From assembly GCA_964438735.1 (NCBI GenBank), contig CAYTLW010000103.1, positions 1-27,984 on the forward strand: 27,984 bases of DNA, in the 5' to 3' direction. The notes below the pieces were generated by a model that saw nothing but the letters and a program-made list of their open reading frames with translations, made no database searches and was not told where the DNA came from. Both the position numbers and the translations under genes were made by a program. This DNA is from CAYTLW01 sp964438735. GTDB taxonomy: Bacteria; Myxococcota_A; UBA9042. Below are positions 1 to 6,855 of this stretch, in pieces (within the stretch, counting starts at the first letter, position 1; each line of letters starts with the position of its first letter).

Positions 1-260
1 GCGCGCGGGGGCGCGCGCCGCGTTCCGTTGCCCCCCCGCGGCCCAAAAACGGGGGTTTTCGGGCCCCACCCCATAGCTGCGCCGCCCGTGGGGGGGGGCG
101 GCCGGCGCTCGCCTGCCGCCGATGAGTTGCTCGTTTCATTCGGCGCTGTCTGCGAAGCCGGTGGGCAACTCAGCCATAAACGCGGAGGAGCCCGCCGGCA
201 CCATCGGTTCACCCCAGGTCGACCGGGTGATGGCCTGAGCCGGACGCCGCGCTCAACGAG
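1..260. other. Window edge: low-quality G/C island, then non-coding DNA
   Basis: The first roughly 109 bases are runs of G and C with almost no normal codon structure. They resemble the sequence beside the N gap at 21589 and are probably a contig-end artefact. Bases 110-260 look like ordinary DNA downstream of the minus-strand lipoprotein. An 8-bp inverted repeat (TGAGTTGC at 123-130, GCAACTCA at 165-172) encloses 34 nt, but no T-run follows it, so I do not call a terminator. I see no convincing gene here. Confidence 0.6.
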
Positions 261-1285
261 CTACTTCTTGGTGCAGGCACAGCGTCCGCTGACGCAGGCG
301 CATGCCCACGGCGGCGCCTGGGCGCAGGCGGCGCTGCTGGTACAGGGCTGACCGGGCTGGGTGCCCGCATCCGGCCCACCGACAGATACGAACCCAGCCA
401 ACGTGCCGTTGATCGTGCCCGGGCCCTTGTCTGGCGTGCCGTAGTAGGCGGTGATGGGGAAGAGGCCCTTCTTCTTCGGCGTCCAGGTGGCCGACACGGT
501 GCAGGTCTTGCCTTCGACGACCTGGCTCAGTGGGGAGCCATCCACGGCGACGAGCCAGAACAGGGCGCCGATGTAGAACATGCCGCCCTGGATGGTGAGC
601 TTGACCTGTTCGCCGACGGACGCCTTGGTCGGGAACACCCGCAGACTGCCCGGCTCAAACGCCATGCCAGGCCCCTTGACGCAGACGGGCAGCAGGGACG
701 ACGCGATACACGCCGGGCTGGCCGCGGTGCCATCGCAGACGGCCTTGCCTTGGGAGGCGCCCGGGCAGCTGCCGGGGGTACAGGTCTTCACCGCCGCGCA
801 GCCGAGCTTGGTGGTGGGCACGCAGGGGCCGTGCAGCCAGAGATCGCCGGGTTTGCAGTTGCAGGGCGTGCCGGTGTCTTTGGCCGTGTCCGGGGCTGTG
901 GCGGTGTCCGCGACCGTGGCTGTGTCCGTGGCCGTGTCCGCAACCACCTCCGGGGGTGATGAAATAACACCCCCGTCGGGCCCCGGGGCCCGGCGCCGGG
1001 GGCCCCCCCGGGGGGTGCTCATATCCCCCCCCCGGCGGCGCGCGCCGCTCGCACCGTGTCCGCGACCGTGTCCGCGTCCGCGACCGTATCCGTGCCCGTG
1101 CCCGTGTCCGGGACTGTACCCGTATCCGCATCTGTACCCGTGTCCGCAACCGTGTCCGCAGCCGCGTCGGACAACACCCCGCCGCTGTCTGCGTCGCCGC
1201 CGCTGGTGGTGCCCGCTGTCGGGAAGACCGCCTCCTCCGAACACGCGCCCATCAAGACGATCAGGGCCACCAGGATCCGTCTCAT
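261..1285 (-). CDS. Secreted Cys-containing lipoprotein with Ala-Asp-Thr repeat linker, frameshifted
   Basis: The start is ATG at 1285, with GGAGG (1291-1295) 5 nt upstream. The N-terminus is a lipoprotein signal peptide ending in LMGAC (Cys15), so export and lipidation at a membrane surface are likely. A low-complexity linker of repeated ADT/TGT-like units follows. The reading frame that begins at 1285 stops at 1019, inside a G/C-homopolymer island (969-1045). The ADT-type linker resumes in another frame (VVADTATDTATVADTATA) and continues to the stop at 261. The 1025-nt span is not a multiple of three. I infer one gene with an assembly error or collapsed repeat rather than two genes. The C-terminal part has about ten Cys, an Ig-like stretch (VKLTIQGGMFYIGALFWLVA, then SATWTPKKKGLFPITAYYGT) and a Cys-rich tail ending CACTKK. 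No specific family is recognised. Confidence 0.7.
875..1180 (-). repeat. Degenerate 6-9 bp codon repeat encoding Ala-Asp-Thr linker
   Basis: On the plus strand the blocks GTGTCC, GCGACC, GTGCCC and similar recur at 875-957 and 1050-1180, encoding ADT, ATD and TGT units on the minus strand. The two blocks are interrupted at 969-1045 by an anomalous G/C island. Short tandem repeats of this kind are prone to assembly collapse, which fits the frameshift seen here. Confidence 0.75.
969..1045. other. Anomalous G/C-homopolymer island, probable assembly artefact
   Basis: This short tract is almost only long alternating G and C runs. It interrupts an otherwise regular ADT-encoding repeat and causes a frame change. 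Similar tracts occur at the window start and around the N gap, which supports a technical origin. Confidence 0.6.
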
Positions 1286-1358
1286 CACTTCCTCCGTTGC
1301 ACCGTCTCGCTTGCCTGCCGCAGGGTAGCAGTTTCGGCGCTTGCGGGCATCGGTGGGT

Positions 1359-1369
1359 GGTTGACAACC
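1359..1369 (+). promoter_or_regulatory. Palindrome GGTTGACAACC overlapping a TTGACA -35-like hexamer
   Basis: The 122-bp space between the divergent lipoprotein and HD-domain genes holds a perfect 5-bp inverted repeat with a 1-nt centre (GGTTG-A-CAACC). It contains TTGACA (1361-1366), a consensus -35 hexamer pointing toward the HD gene. No good -10 element is visible at 17 nt spacing, so this is only a candidate operator or promoter. Confidence 0.3.
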
Positions 1370-1410
1370 CTGCCGTTCTGCGGAGTCCTTGGCGGTCTCT
1401 GGAGGCGCCC

Positions 1411-1980
1411 ATGGCCGTGACCCGCGAACAAGCCTGGAATCAACTCTGCACCTGGACCGAGAGCGCCGCCTTGCGTACGCATGCGCGTGCGGTGGAGATC
1501 GTGATGCGTGCCGCGGCGCTGCAGTATGGTGCTGGCGAGTCCGACGTACAGACCTGGGGCATCGCGGGGCTGTTGCATGACGCGGACTACGAGCGCTGGC
1601 CGGAGGAGCATCCCCAGTTGATCGTCGACTGGCTCCATGAGCAGGGCGAGCCGGCCATCGCCCACGCCGTGAGCGCTCATCACACCGGCTGGGGGCAGTC
1701 CTATGACAGCCAGCTCGACAGGGCGTTGCTGGCCTGCGACGAGCTGACCGGCTTTATCGGCGCCTGCTGCTTCATCCGCCCCGACGGCATCGCGACGTTG
1801 AAGCCCAAGAGCGTCAAGAAGCGCCTCAAGGCGCATCGCTTCGCCGCCAAGGTCGAACGCGCCGAGGTGCGCGCCGGGGCCGAGCTGTTGGGTGTCGACC
1901 TGGGCGAACACATCCAGTTCGTGATCGACGCCTTGCGCCCCCACGCCGCCGAACTCGGCCTCGAGGGCGGCCGCGTGTAG
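1411..1980 (+). CDS. HD-domain metal-dependent phosphohydrolase, 189 aa
   Basis: The start is ATG 1411, with GGAGG at 1401-1405 and 5 nt spacing. The upstream open frame is low-complexity antisense of the lipoprotein and is not coding. The protein carries a canonical HD signature: His24, His56-Asp57 (GLLHDADYERWPEEH), His90/His91 and Asp110 in ACDELTGF. These residues normally bind one or two metals in phosphohydrolases. The C-terminal stretch PKSVKKRLKAHRFAAKV followed by ELLGVDLGEHIQFVIDAL matches a conserved cytosolic bacterial HD subfamily of about 190 residues, often annotated HDIG-type. The substrate cannot be read from sequence; nucleotides or other phosphoesters are possible. It lies upstream of lexA with a 136-nt gap that holds the LexA-type palindrome, so it is probably a separate transcription unit. 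Confidence 0.88.
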   Translation: MAVTREQAWNQLCTWTESAALRTHARAVEIVMRAAALQYGAGESDVQTWGIAGLLHDADYERWPEEHPQLIVDWLHEQGEPAIAHAVSAHHTGWGQSYDSQLDRALLACDELTGFIGACCFIRPDGIATLKPKSVKKRLKAHRFAAKVERAEVRAGAELLGVDLGEHIQFVIDALRPHAAELGLEGGRV

Positions 1981-2021
1981 GCGACTCTTCGCCCGTTCAC
2001 GGTCACGCAACGCTTGCAAAA

Positions 2022-2035
2022 CAGACAAACGTCTG
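2022..2035 (+). promoter_or_regulatory. Candidate LexA operator CAGAC-N4-GTCTG upstream of lexA-imuA-imuB
   Basis: CAGACAAACGTCTG is a perfect 5-bp inverted repeat around AAAC, 81 nt before the preferred lexA start. An almost identical palindrome precedes dnaE2 (22491-22506); the two share CAGACAA, two differing bases, then GTCTGC. A TTGCAA hexamer (2014-2019) abuts it and could be a -35 element. Since the adjacent gene is LexA and both downstream genes are SOS translesion factors, autoregulatory LexA binding is the natural inference. Confidence 0.75.
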
Positions 2036-2116
2036 CAACCCTGATCAAGCCGTCTCATGTTGGAGGCGGTTGTATCTGGAGCCGCTTCATCTCGGGGCGG
2101 TTACGCCTGGAGTCAC

Positions 2117-2770
2117 ATGGGCCGCACCCCCGCCGGACAGACCCGCAACCGTGTCTATGACTTCGTCCGCCAGCGCCTGCTGGCTGGCGACCCGCCCACC
2201 GTACGCGAGATCCGCGACGCCCTCGGTCTGCGCGCCGTGCAGAGCGTGCAGGCTCACCTGCGGGCCCTGGTCAACGAGGGGCGTCTGCTCCACGCCGAGG
2301 GGCAGGCGCGTGGCTACCGGCTGGCCGATGTGCCGGCGGCGGGGGCGTTGCGCTTGATCCCCCTGCTCGGCCAGGTCGAGGCCGGCGCCTTGACCACCGC
2401 CCTGGAGGAGCCGCTCGGCTGGGTGCCGGTCCACTCCCGTTATGGCGACCATGGCGGCGGCCAGGTCTTCGGTTTGCGGGTGCGCGGCCAGAGCATGCGC
2501 GACGCGGGCATCCTGGCCGGCGACGTGGTCATCATCCGGCGCCAGGCCGACGCGGAATCGGGCGACATGGTGGTCGCCCTGGTCGGCGATGAGGCGACCG
2601 TCAAGACGCTGCACCACTGCAAGACCAGCGGTCGGGTCGAATTGCACCCGGCCAACCCCGATTACGACGTGCTGCTGCCCGATCCCCACGAACTGATCCT
2701 GCTCGGCAAGGTGGTCGAGGTGCGCCGCTACCTCGAAGCGGGCGTGCGGGTCGATGGCGAGGTCTGGTGA
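2117..2770 (+). CDS. lexA: LexA-family SOS repressor / S24 self-cleaving protease, 217 aa
   Basis: The repressor binds DNA through an N-terminal winged helix (residues about 8-69; PPTVREIRDALGL, then SVQAHLRALVNEGRL) and self-cleaves when stimulated by RecA filaments. The cleavage pair Ala89-Gly90 (QVEAGAL), nucleophile Ser126 (RGQSMRD) and general-base Lys163 (EATVKT) are all present. The Ser-Lys spacing of 37 equals that of E. coli LexA. I chose ATG 2117 (GGAG at 2109-2112) because family homology begins just after it. ATG 2057, 20 codons upstream, is in frame and cannot be excluded. The stop overlaps the imuA start (TGATG), which shows translational coupling. As first gene of a lexA-imuA-imuB operon it probably acts as the dedicated regulator of the mutasome, like LexA2 of pseudomonads; a genome-wide LexA elsewhere is possible. 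The putative reading helix differs from that of E. coli LexA, which fits a different operator. Confidence 0.93.
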   Translation: MGRTPAGQTRNRVYDFVRQRLLAGDPPTVREIRDALGLRAVQSVQAHLRALVNEGRLLHAEGQARGYRLADVPAAGALRLIPLLGQVEAGALTTALEEPLGWVPVHSRYGDHGGGQVFGLRVRGQSMRDAGILAGDVVIIRRQADAESGDMVVALVGDEATVKTLHHCKTSGRVELHPANPDYDVLLPDPHELILLGKVVEVRRYLEAGVRVDGEVW

Positions 2771-3423
2771 TGTCTGCGCTGGCCCGACTTCATGAGCTCT
2801 TTCCCGCCCGGTCCGTCGATCCCATCATCGATGAGCGGCCGCGTTGGGGGCACGGAGAGCTGGCCGGCCGCCTGGTCGAGCTGTCGGGGCAGGGCGCTAC
2901 GGCTTCCTTGACCATGACCTTCGGCCTCCTGCTCGACGCCCAGCGACGTGGCGAGACCGCCGCCTGGGTGGCCGCGGGCTCGCGCCTCTTCTACCCGCCC
3001 GACGCCGTCGAGAGCGGCGTGGACCTGGCCGCCCTGGCGGTGGTGCGTACCGATGGCGCACCCGCAGCTGCACGAGCGGCTGACAAGCTGCTCCGTTCGG
3101 GTGCCTTCGGCCTGGTGATCCTCGATCTGGGCCGGGCGATGGGGCGGGGCGCCACGAAGGCGGAGCCGATCCCGACCCCCCTGCTGGCGCGCCTGGTCAA
3201 GCTGGCCCAGAAGCATGACGCCACCGTGCTCTGCCTGACCGATAAACACGCCGAGGCCCCTTCACTCGGCTCGCTGGTCTCGCTCCGCTGCGAGGCCTCC
3301 CGTCAGCGCAAAGCCGGCGTCGCCGATCGCTTCACCTGCGAACTGCGCGTGCTCAAGGACAAGCGCCGTGGCCCCAGCTGGCAGCATCGCGAAGTCGTCC
3401 GTGGCCCCGCCGGGCTGGCCTGA
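2770..3423 (+). CDS. imuA: ImuA-like RecA-fold mutasome protein, 217 aa
   Basis: Identity rests on position between lexA and imuB and on a RecA-like layout. There is an N-terminal helix with FPARSVDPIIDERPRWGHGE, a degenerate P-loop position (ELSGQGATASLT, residues 37-48), an internal LVILDLGRAMG strand at the Walker B position, and a Lys/Arg-rich C-terminus (LRVLKDKRRGPSW). The Walker A lysine is missing; Ser/Ala occupy the site, so classical ATP hydrolysis is doubtful. ImuA-class proteins support ImuB and DnaE2 in error-prone bypass synthesis during SOS. I prefer ATG 2770, which overlaps the lexA stop; GTG 2767 is the alternative. The imuB start follows the stop by 5 nt, so the three genes are one operon. 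Confidence 0.8.
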   Translation: MSALARLHELFPARSVDPIIDERPRWGHGELAGRLVELSGQGATASLTMTFGLLLDAQRRGETAAWVAAGSRLFYPPDAVESGVDLAALAVVRTDGAPAAARAADKLLRSGAFGLVILDLGRAMGRGATKAEPIPTPLLARLVKLAQKHDATVLCLTDKHAEAPSLGSLVSLRCEASRQRKAGVADRFTCELRVLKDKRRGPSWQHREVVRGPAGLA

Positions 3424-3428
3424 ACCCC

Positions 3429-4922
3429 ATGGCCGGTTCCCGCCTGGCCTGTGTCGATCTGCCCGCGCTGCCCCTGCAGTTGCTGCTTCATGGTCATCCG
3501 GACTGGGGTGATGGTCCCGCCGCGGTCGTGGCCGAGGATCGACCCCAGGGGCGCATCCTGTGGATCAACGAGGCCGCCCGTCGCCAGCGCGTCCTGCCGG
3601 GTATGAGCTGGGCGGCCGGCCTGTCCCTGGCGCCCAAGCTGCGCGCTGGGGTGGTCGAGCGGGCGCGCGTCGAGGTGGCGGTGAGCGAGCTGGTCGAGCG
3701 CCTGCGTCGCTATACGCCGGGCGTGGAACCCTGCCCCAATGAACCGGGGGTGTTCTGGCTCGACGCCAGCGGTCTGGGCCATCTACACCCCTCGCTCGGG
3801 GCCTGGGCAGAGCTGGTGATGGCCAGCCTGCAGTCGGCCCGCTACCACGCCTCATTGGCGGTGGGCTTCACCCGTTTTGGCACCTATGCCATCGCCCGTG
3901 GCTGGCGAGGGGTACGCCTGCTCGACAGTCCGGCGGCCGAGCGCGAGGCGACGGGTTCCGTCTCGCTGGCCCGGCTGGGTATCGAGCCCAAGGTGCGCGA
4001 TGCGCTGGGGCGCCTGGGCGTGCGCACGGTCGAGGAGTTCATGGCCCTGCCAGCCGATGGTCTGCAGCGCCGTTTTGGCGCCGACGCGCGCCGACTGTGG
4101 CTGTTGGCGGCCGGCGAGTGGCGACCACGCCTGCGTTCCGCGCCGGAACTGCCCCCTGTTCACGCCGTGCTGCACCTGGATCACGCCGAGCGAAATGCCA
4201 CCCGCCTGCTCTTCCTGATCAAGCGCCTGCTGCCCTCCTTACAACACACGCTGGTCGACCGCCTGCAGGTGTTGTCCAGGCTGCACCTGCGCCTGCACCT
4301 GGAGAAGGGCGAGCCCATCGAGACCAGCATCCGGCCGGCCGAGCCCACCCTGTCGACCACGATCCTGCAGGACCTGCTGCGCCTGCGCCTGGATGCCCTC
4401 GAGTTGACCGCACCGGTGACCGATATCGAGGTCGACGCCGAGGGCGTCGCCGGTCGCCATGACCAGCTTCGCCTGGGTTTCGATCGACCGCGCCGTGACC
4501 TGGACGCCGCCGCCCGTGCCCTGGCTCGTCTGCGCACGGAGTTGGGCGATGACGCTATCTTATGCGCCTGCCTGGCCGACGGTCACCTGCCCGAGGCGAG
4601 CTTTCGCTGGCAGCGTCTGGATCGATTGAGCGCGCCCGCGCCCCGCGAGGTGACCCTGCGCACCCTCGTGCGTCGCATCGAACCCCGCTCCCGTCCCTTG
4701 CCGCCCCAATCGCGCCATGTACGCGACGATGGCTGGCTGGTGCAGGGGCTGACGCACGGCTCCGTGGTGCGCACCTTCGGCCCCTACCTGCTGTCCGGCG
4801 GCTGGTGGCGGCGCGAGGTGCATCGCGAATATCAGTTCGCCGAGACCCAGCGCGGTGATCTGCTCTGGCTCTACTACGATCGCCATCGGCGGCGATGGTT
4901 TCTGCAGGGGATCGTCGAGTAG
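3429..4922 (+). CDS. imuB: ImuB, inactive Y-family polymerase-like mutasome hub, 497 aa
   Basis: ImuB is the scaffold that brings DnaE2 to the sliding clamp during translesion synthesis. The N-terminal half follows the Y-family fold: LACVDLPALPLQLLL at the start, FWLDASGLGHLHPSLG near residue 112, and a helix-hairpin-helix LARLGIEPKVRDALGRLGV near 185-200. The DinB-type SxDE acidic motif is not seen, consistent with ImuB proteins being non-catalytic. A QLRLGF hexapeptide at about 346-351 matches the beta-clamp-binding motif found at a similar place in actinobacterial ImuB. The C-terminus (GPYLLSGGWWRREVHREY, then WFLQGIV) is the conserved ImuB tail. The gene starts 5 nt after imuA without a clear ribosome site, so coupling is likely. 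It is the last gene of the operon; the convergent PilZ gene ends 55 nt beyond. Confidence 0.92.
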   Translation: MAGSRLACVDLPALPLQLLLHGHPDWGDGPAAVVAEDRPQGRILWINEAARRQRVLPGMSWAAGLSLAPKLRAGVVERARVEVAVSELVERLRRYTPGVEPCPNEPGVFWLDASGLGHLHPSLGAWAELVMASLQSARYHASLAVGFTRFGTYAIARGWRGVRLLDSPAAEREATGSVSLARLGIEPKVRDALGRLGVRTVEEFMALPADGLQRRFGADARRLWLLAAGEWRPRLRSAPELPPVHAVLHLDHAERNATRLLFLIKRLLPSLQHTLVDRLQVLSRLHLRLHLEKGEPIETSIRPAEPTLSTTILQDLLRLRLDALELTAPVTDIEVDAEGVAGRHDQLRLGFDRPRRDLDAAARALARLRTELGDDAILCACLADGHLPEASFRWQRLDRLSAPAPREVTLRTLVRRIEPRSRPLPPQSRHVRDDGWLVQGLTHGSVVRTFGPYLLSGGWWRREVHREYQFAETQRGDLLWLYYDRHRRRWFLQGIVE

Positions 4923-4977
4923 AAAGCAGGGATCGTGGCAGTCACGGGGCGAACGTCGCACCCATGGCAGCGACCGA

Positions 4978-6657
4978 TCAGCCCGGCGAGGCAGCGGCTT
5001 TCGACGGCTGGATTCGCTCGGCCTCCAGCAGCTGCGCCATGCTGACTCCGTGCCGATCATCAATCTCGACCACGGCGGCCACGAAACGCTGTACGCGACC
5101 GATGACCCGAGCGTCCATGCAGGGCACCACCCGCACCCGCAAAGTCACGTAGCGCTTCTCCAACCAGAAGGGCACGTGCATCGAAGTCGGCCGCCCGGTG
5201 AAGGGCACCGCACCAAGGGCATCGATCACCATGCCATCGGTGCCCATGCGCCGGATGTCGGCAGGGATCAGCACGTCGTCCATGTAGTAGGTCACCGGCA
5301 CGGCGACCTCGACCATGGACGCCACGTCCACATCCGGGACGTCCATCTCCTCGATACGTGCCGCCACGGTACGGACCGGCGTCGGTTTGGCCCTCGTCTC
5401 TCTGGCCGTCGGCGATGCGGGTGCCGGCGCCACGCCGCCGCTTGCCGGGCGCGTCGCGGCTATGGGGCCATCCTGCTCCGACTTGATGAACCGGCCGTCG
5501 GCCGATACGGCGCCCTGACCTGCGCCCGGCGCGACCTCCTCCTCCTCACCGAGGCCAAGCAGGCGGCCGGTTGCGCTCATCAGTCGTCTGCCGATCGATC
5601 CGCCACGACTGCCGGCATCTCCCGCCCCCGGATCCGTACGGTCGGAGAACTGGATGTCGCCCGGCGAGGTGACCTCAGACGGCTCGACCATGCGCTCGAA
5701 CCAAGCCCGCCCACCAATACCGACCAACTCCGAAGGATCGTCGGCGACGTCTACATGGCCGGGGCCGACGCGCTCCGGCCACTGCGCGGGTGCTGACCCG
5801 GCCGCTGGTGTGCGAACCGGTGTCGGAGGTCGCGGCTGAGGTCGCGGTGAGGCTGGCGCCGGCTCCGCCGCGCGCTGCGGCGTGGCCTTGTGCGGCGGCT
5901 CTTTGACAGGGGCCGTCCGTGTTGGGGTCGGCGGCCGCGCGCGAGGCTGAGCTGGTGCCGGTGTTGGCGCCGGTGCCGACGCTGGCGCAGCCGGAGCCCG
6001 AATCGGCGCCTCCACCGGCTGTCGCTGAGGCGGCGACGCCGGCCTGGGCGCCACCTCCGGCTGCGGTTGCAGCGGGGCCGATGCCTGCCGATAGCCGCCA
6101 GAAACCGGTCGCGCGGGCGACGAGGTCGCGCCCCGTCGGCCAGTCGTCAAAGGAGTCGCCGCGGGACGGGGTCGCGACGGGGTCAGCCTCTCCGGTCGAG
6201 GCGGCGGCCGGCCGCGCGAAGCGGCATCCGATTCGACCGGTCGATCGGGCAAGGGCAGGGCACCAGGAAACTCGAATCGAGAGTGGGTGCCGTCTTCAGA
6301 CACCTGGATCGCGGCCCCCTCGATATCCAGCTCATTGACCAGGAAGTCGCCCAGCGGCTCGACGCCAGCGGCGCACTCGGCCACCCGCCAGCGGATGCCG
6401 AATCCAGGCTGTGGACCTGCACCCGGGACCACCGAACGCACCACCGTGCCCACCAGGCGCAGCGCCCGGCGTTGCTCCGGCGTGTCACGTAGCTGCAATT
6501 CGACCTCGTCGCCCAAGGCCGGCTTCAGCCGGGTCGCGACGAAGGCACCGCTGGCGCTGATATCGGTCGTGACCGCGCCGTCCACGTCATCGCCAATGCG
6601 TAGAAACCCACTCAGATGGGCGAGGCGGCGACCTTTCTTTCTTCGGTCATCGAACAT
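4978..6657 (-). CDS. PilZ-domain protein with long Pro/Ala-rich linker and C-terminal PilZ-like domain, 559 aa
   Basis: Residues 5-95 form a PilZ domain: an Arg-rich N-terminus (DDRRKKGRR), the D32-x-S34-x-x-G37 motif (TDISASGAF), and later beta strands (LRLVGTVVRSV, GFGIRWRV). PilZ domains commonly bind cyclic di-GMP, and both key motifs look intact. A disordered Pro/Ala/Arg linker spans about 135-300, then a Gly/Glu-rich stretch. The C-terminal segment (about 456-535; VLIPADIRRMGTDGMVIDALG, then YVTLRVRVVPCMDARVIG) looks like a second, degenerate PilZ barrel without RxxxR. No signal peptide or membrane helix is seen, so it is likely cytosolic. The product probably couples a c-di-GMP signal to motility or envelope machinery, but the partner is unknown. 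ATG 6657 is divergent from the AAA/TPR gene. Confidence 0.82.
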   Translation of the reverse strand: MFDDRRKKGRRLAHLSGFLRIGDDVDGAVTTDISASGAFVATRLKPALGDEVELQLRDTPEQRRALRLVGTVVRSVVPGAGPQPGFGIRWRVAECAAGVEPLGDFLVNELDIEGAAIQVSEDGTHSRFEFPGALPLPDRPVESDAASRGRPPPRPERLTPSRPRPAATPLTTGRRGATSSPARPVSGGYRQASAPLQPQPEVAPRPASPPQRQPVEAPIRAPAAPASAPAPTPAPAQPRARPPTPTRTAPVKEPPHKATPQRAAEPAPASPRPQPRPPTPVRTPAAGSAPAQWPERVGPGHVDVADDPSELVGIGGRAWFERMVEPSEVTSPGDIQFSDRTDPGAGDAGSRGGSIGRRLMSATGRLLGLGEEEEVAPGAGQGAVSADGRFIKSEQDGPIAATRPASGGVAPAPASPTARETRAKPTPVRTVAARIEEMDVPDVDVASMVEVAVPVTYYMDDVLIPADIRRMGTDGMVIDALGAVPFTGRPTSMHVPFWLEKRYVTLRVRVVPCMDARVIGRVQRFVAAVVEIDDRHGVSMAQLLEAERIQPSKAAASPG

Positions 6658-6855
6658 GGCGCACCGGCCGGGGGGCGATACGTTGGGGGGACCAGTACGT
6701 GGCGAAACGCTCCGCGTCTCCGATTGTCGAGCATAGGCGACCCGTTTGAGATCGCAAGCCTTGACTCATGTTCACACAACGCTGGACAGCCGCCCCCGCG
6801 CTCATTCATGCTGGCGTAGCGGCCGTTGCCTGCCGAGGTTTTTGGGGGCGTGGAC

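Noticed and set aside
123..172. 8-bp inverted repeat as a terminator for the first lipoprotein
   Set aside because: The 34-nt loop is long and no T-run follows on the transcript strand.
875..1180. CRISPR-like or tandem-repeat array
   Set aside because: The repeats are short degenerate codon repeats within a coding linker, with no spacer structure.
580..1410. N-terminal extension of the HD-domain gene upstream of 1411
   Set aside because: It is the complement of the Ala-Asp-Thr linker; family homology and the ribosome site both begin at 1411.
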